A stretch of DNA of 6,072 bases, from contig JAKPQU010000007.1 of assembly GCA_029555925.1 (NCBI GenBank), positions 1 to 6,072 of the forward strand. The letters are read 5' to 3'. Below the pieces are notes generated by a model. It did no database searches and had not been told where the DNA came from. It saw nothing but the letters and a program-made list of their open reading frames with translations. Positions 4,458-6,072 of this stretch are shown here, in pieces; position 1 is the stretch's first letter; every line of letters begins with the position of its first letter. The position numbers and the translations under genes were made by a program. The stretch comes from Bacillota bacterium. GTDB lineage: Bacteria; Eremiobacterota; SpSt-956; JAKJGF01.

Positions 4458-6064
4458 AAAAGGGGATAAAAATTTTTTTTGAAAACAACAAAAAACAAGC
4501 TTTGTTCCTTATTTTTGTAACTGCTGTGAATGTGGTGGTTTCTTTTCTGATTTCACAGTACACTAAAGGCTTTATCGACAGTAGTACCGGTGTAAAGGAC
4601 GGCAAAGCGGTCGCGGTAGTATTTGCTGTTATAGTGTTTATATACGGGATACTTTTTATGGTGGACACGCTGATCTCTTTTTTGTCTCACAAGCTTTTAT
4701 ACAGCGGTATAAAAAATCTAAGGCTTAAGATGTTCAAAAAGATCATGGAGACAAGGTTCACTTACTTTATAGATAACTCTCCCGGAAAGATATGGGGGGA
4801 TATTATAAATAACACCAACAAGGTATCGGTATTCTATCAGGCGCTTATTCTTCTTCCTATAAGTCTGATTCAGGCCATTGTATACTTTATCATAATATAC
4901 AGGATAAACACGTCTTCGGCCTTGGTAATCCTCATGACACTGCCTTTTATAATACTGGTTACGTATCTTTTCGGCGTTAAAATACGTAAACATGAGGCTA
5001 AAACCATGAATATGTACAGGGAGATGTATGGTGAAAGTGTGGAAGCACTTACAGGGATAAAAAATATAAAGCTTTTTAACTCTCATGATTTTTTCTATGA
5101 CCGGTTTACCGGAAAACACTCCCTGCTTAACAAGGAAATAGTTCTTACTGCGGTTTATACTCAGAGCTGGCAGAGCTTTTTAAAGGTAGTTACCAGTCTG
5201 CTTCCGCTTATCATAATAGTTTTAGGGATAAACTTTGTAAAAGAGTTCAGTCTAGGCAGCGGTGACATGATAATACTGTATACATTCATACCGCTTTTTG
5301 TAAGTGCTACCAGAGATCTGTACGGTTTCATACTGTCTTTCTTCGGAATGAAGCCTTATATGCAGCAGATAAACAGCATTTTGAGTCTTGAAAGTGAGGA
5401 CTTGGGAAGTGTAAAGGAGCTCAATGGTTTTGATGTCACATCGGCCGGAGTTTCGTACGGATTTAAAGGAAAAACGGTTCAGATACCAGACATCAGTATA
5501 GGTAAGAGTGAAAAGATAATGATAACAGGGGAAAGCGGTATAGGAAAAAGTACTTTCTTTAACTGTCTGACAGGGATACTTCAGGGCTATGGAGGATCGA
5601 TAAAAATTTCCGGTACTGAGCAAAAGAATATATCTCTTAAGTATCTGAGAGAAAAAATAATTTTGCTCAATCAAGATAGAATCGTTTTTGACGGTACCAT
5701 TGATGAAAATCTTTTTTTCGGCGAACCTTATTCTAGTGTGCAGGAAGTTGAGAAAGTAATGAGGATAGTACATCTTGAAAAATTTTACAGTGACAGAAAG
5801 GACGGTAAAAAGATAAGCAAAGAAACCATATCAGGAGGAGAAAAGGCAAGGCTGAACCTTGCCCAGGCGTTGTTGAAAAGGCCTGAAATAATTCTCCTTG
5901 ATGAGGTTCTTTCCTCTGTTGATGAAGATATGGAAAAAGAGATACTTAAAAATATTATCGATGCTTATCCGGAGCTTTCCATAGTTATGATTACCCATAG
6001 GCTGAGCTGCAGGGATATGTTTGATAAAATTTACGATTTCCATTCTGTAACTACTGCAAAGTAA
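4454..6064 (+). CDS. ABC exporter, fused permease and ATPase (peptide export type)
   Basis: A 536-aa inner-membrane half-transporter, expected to work as a dimer and export the product of the linked genes. Six hydrophobic helices are visible at about 14-36, 52-73, 126-149, 155-175, 241-262 and 270-295, matching a type IV (ABC_membrane) exporter fold. The ATPase domain starts near 327 and is complete: A-loop Tyr335, Walker A GESGIGKST (359-367), Q-loop Gln407, signature ISGGE (459-463; LSGGQ in most), Walker B IILLDE (479-484), D-loop SSVD (487-490) and switch His515. It is somewhat short for the family (usually about 570-600), with brief loops and almost nothing after the switch histidine. 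There is no N-terminal C39 peptidase domain, so any leader peptide would have to be removed by another protein. The lone exporter next to a SPASM protein resembles RiPP operons. Lipid or drug export is possible for the family but less likely in this context. No terminator is visible in the 8 nt left. Confidence 0.93.
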   Translation: MKKGIKIFFENNKKQALFLIFVTAVNVVVSFLISQYTKGFIDSSTGVKDGKAVAVVFAVIVFIYGILFMVDTLISFLSHKLLYSGIKNLRLKMFKKIMETRFTYFIDNSPGKIWGDIINNTNKVSVFYQALILLPISLIQAIVYFIIIYRINTSSALVILMTLPFIILVTYLFGVKIRKHEAKTMNMYREMYGESVEALTGIKNIKLFNSHDFFYDRFTGKHSLLNKEIVLTAVYTQSWQSFLKVVTSLLPLIIIVLGINFVKEFSLGSGDMIILYTFIPLFVSATRDLYGFILSFFGMKPYMQQINSILSLESEDLGSVKELNGFDVTSAGVSYGFKGKTVQIPDISIGKSEKIMITGESGIGKSTFFNCLTGILQGYGGSIKISGTEQKNISLKYLREKIILLNQDRIVFDGTIDENLFFGEPYSSVQEVEKVMRIVHLEKFYSDRKDGKKISKETISGGEKARLNLAQALLKRPEIILLDEVLSSVDEDMEKEILKNIIDAYPELSIVMITHRLSCRDMFDKIYDFHSVTTAK

Positions 6065-6072
6065 AGATTCAA

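Noticed and set aside
5252..5773. 173-codon open frame on the - strand opposite the ABC gene
   Set aside because: It lies wholly inside a clear ABC transporter gene, has no recognisable domain, and its composition is that of an antisense shadow.
1..6072. CRISPR arrays, tRNA/rRNA genes, transposases, phage attachment sites
   Set aside because: No regularly spaced repeats, cloverleaf-like sequence, transposase motif or terminal inverted repeat was seen on reading both strands.

Overview
The window is 6.07 kb of low-GC bacterial DNA carrying six complete, tightly packed genes, all on the + strand. AT-rich coding, heavy use of ATA, AGA/AGG and CTT codons, and strong AAGGAGG-type ribosome binding sites suggest a low-GC anaerobe. 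Possible sources include a Fusobacteria-, Clostridia- or Deferribacteres-like organism. The sequence alone does not decide among these, and no rRNA or other phylogenetic marker is present.

Left block (1-2190). The first gene encodes a PAS-domain protein fused to a diguanylate-cyclase-like domain whose GGDEF signature has decayed to TNESF, so it is probably a sensor or binding protein rather than an enzyme. Next come a GufA-type ZIP divalent-metal transporter and, 3 nt after its stop, a compact ribonuclease HI with all four acidic catalytic residues. A clear intrinsic terminator (2152-2190) closes this block. These look like ordinary housekeeping and signalling genes with no obvious link to what follows.

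Intergenic region (2131-2524). After the terminator lie about 320 bases at roughly 13% GC (41 G/C in 2191-2510, counted by hand). The region holds two promoter-like arrangements and what looks like a degenerate duplication of a unit of about 66 nt. It contains no convincing small gene.

Right block (2525-6064). This is a three-gene operon with a 4-nt gap and then an ATGA overlap. It encodes a radical SAM/SPASM protein of the peptide-maturase type, a 262-aa protein of unrecognised family, and a half-size ABC exporter (fused membrane and ATPase domains) without a peptidase domain. Radical SAM/SPASM plus ABC exporter is the usual core of a ribosomally made, post-translationally modified peptide (RiPP) pathway. 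The inferred scheme is: precursor peptide (not in this window) modified by the radical SAM enzyme, assisted or processed by the unknown protein, and exported by the ABC transporter. The most notable points are the unknown middle gene, the missing precursor, the absence of a visible leader-recognition domain or leader peptidase, and a Lys in place of one canonical SPASM cysteine. The window ends 8 nt after the ABC gene, so the precursor or further genes may lie just downstream.
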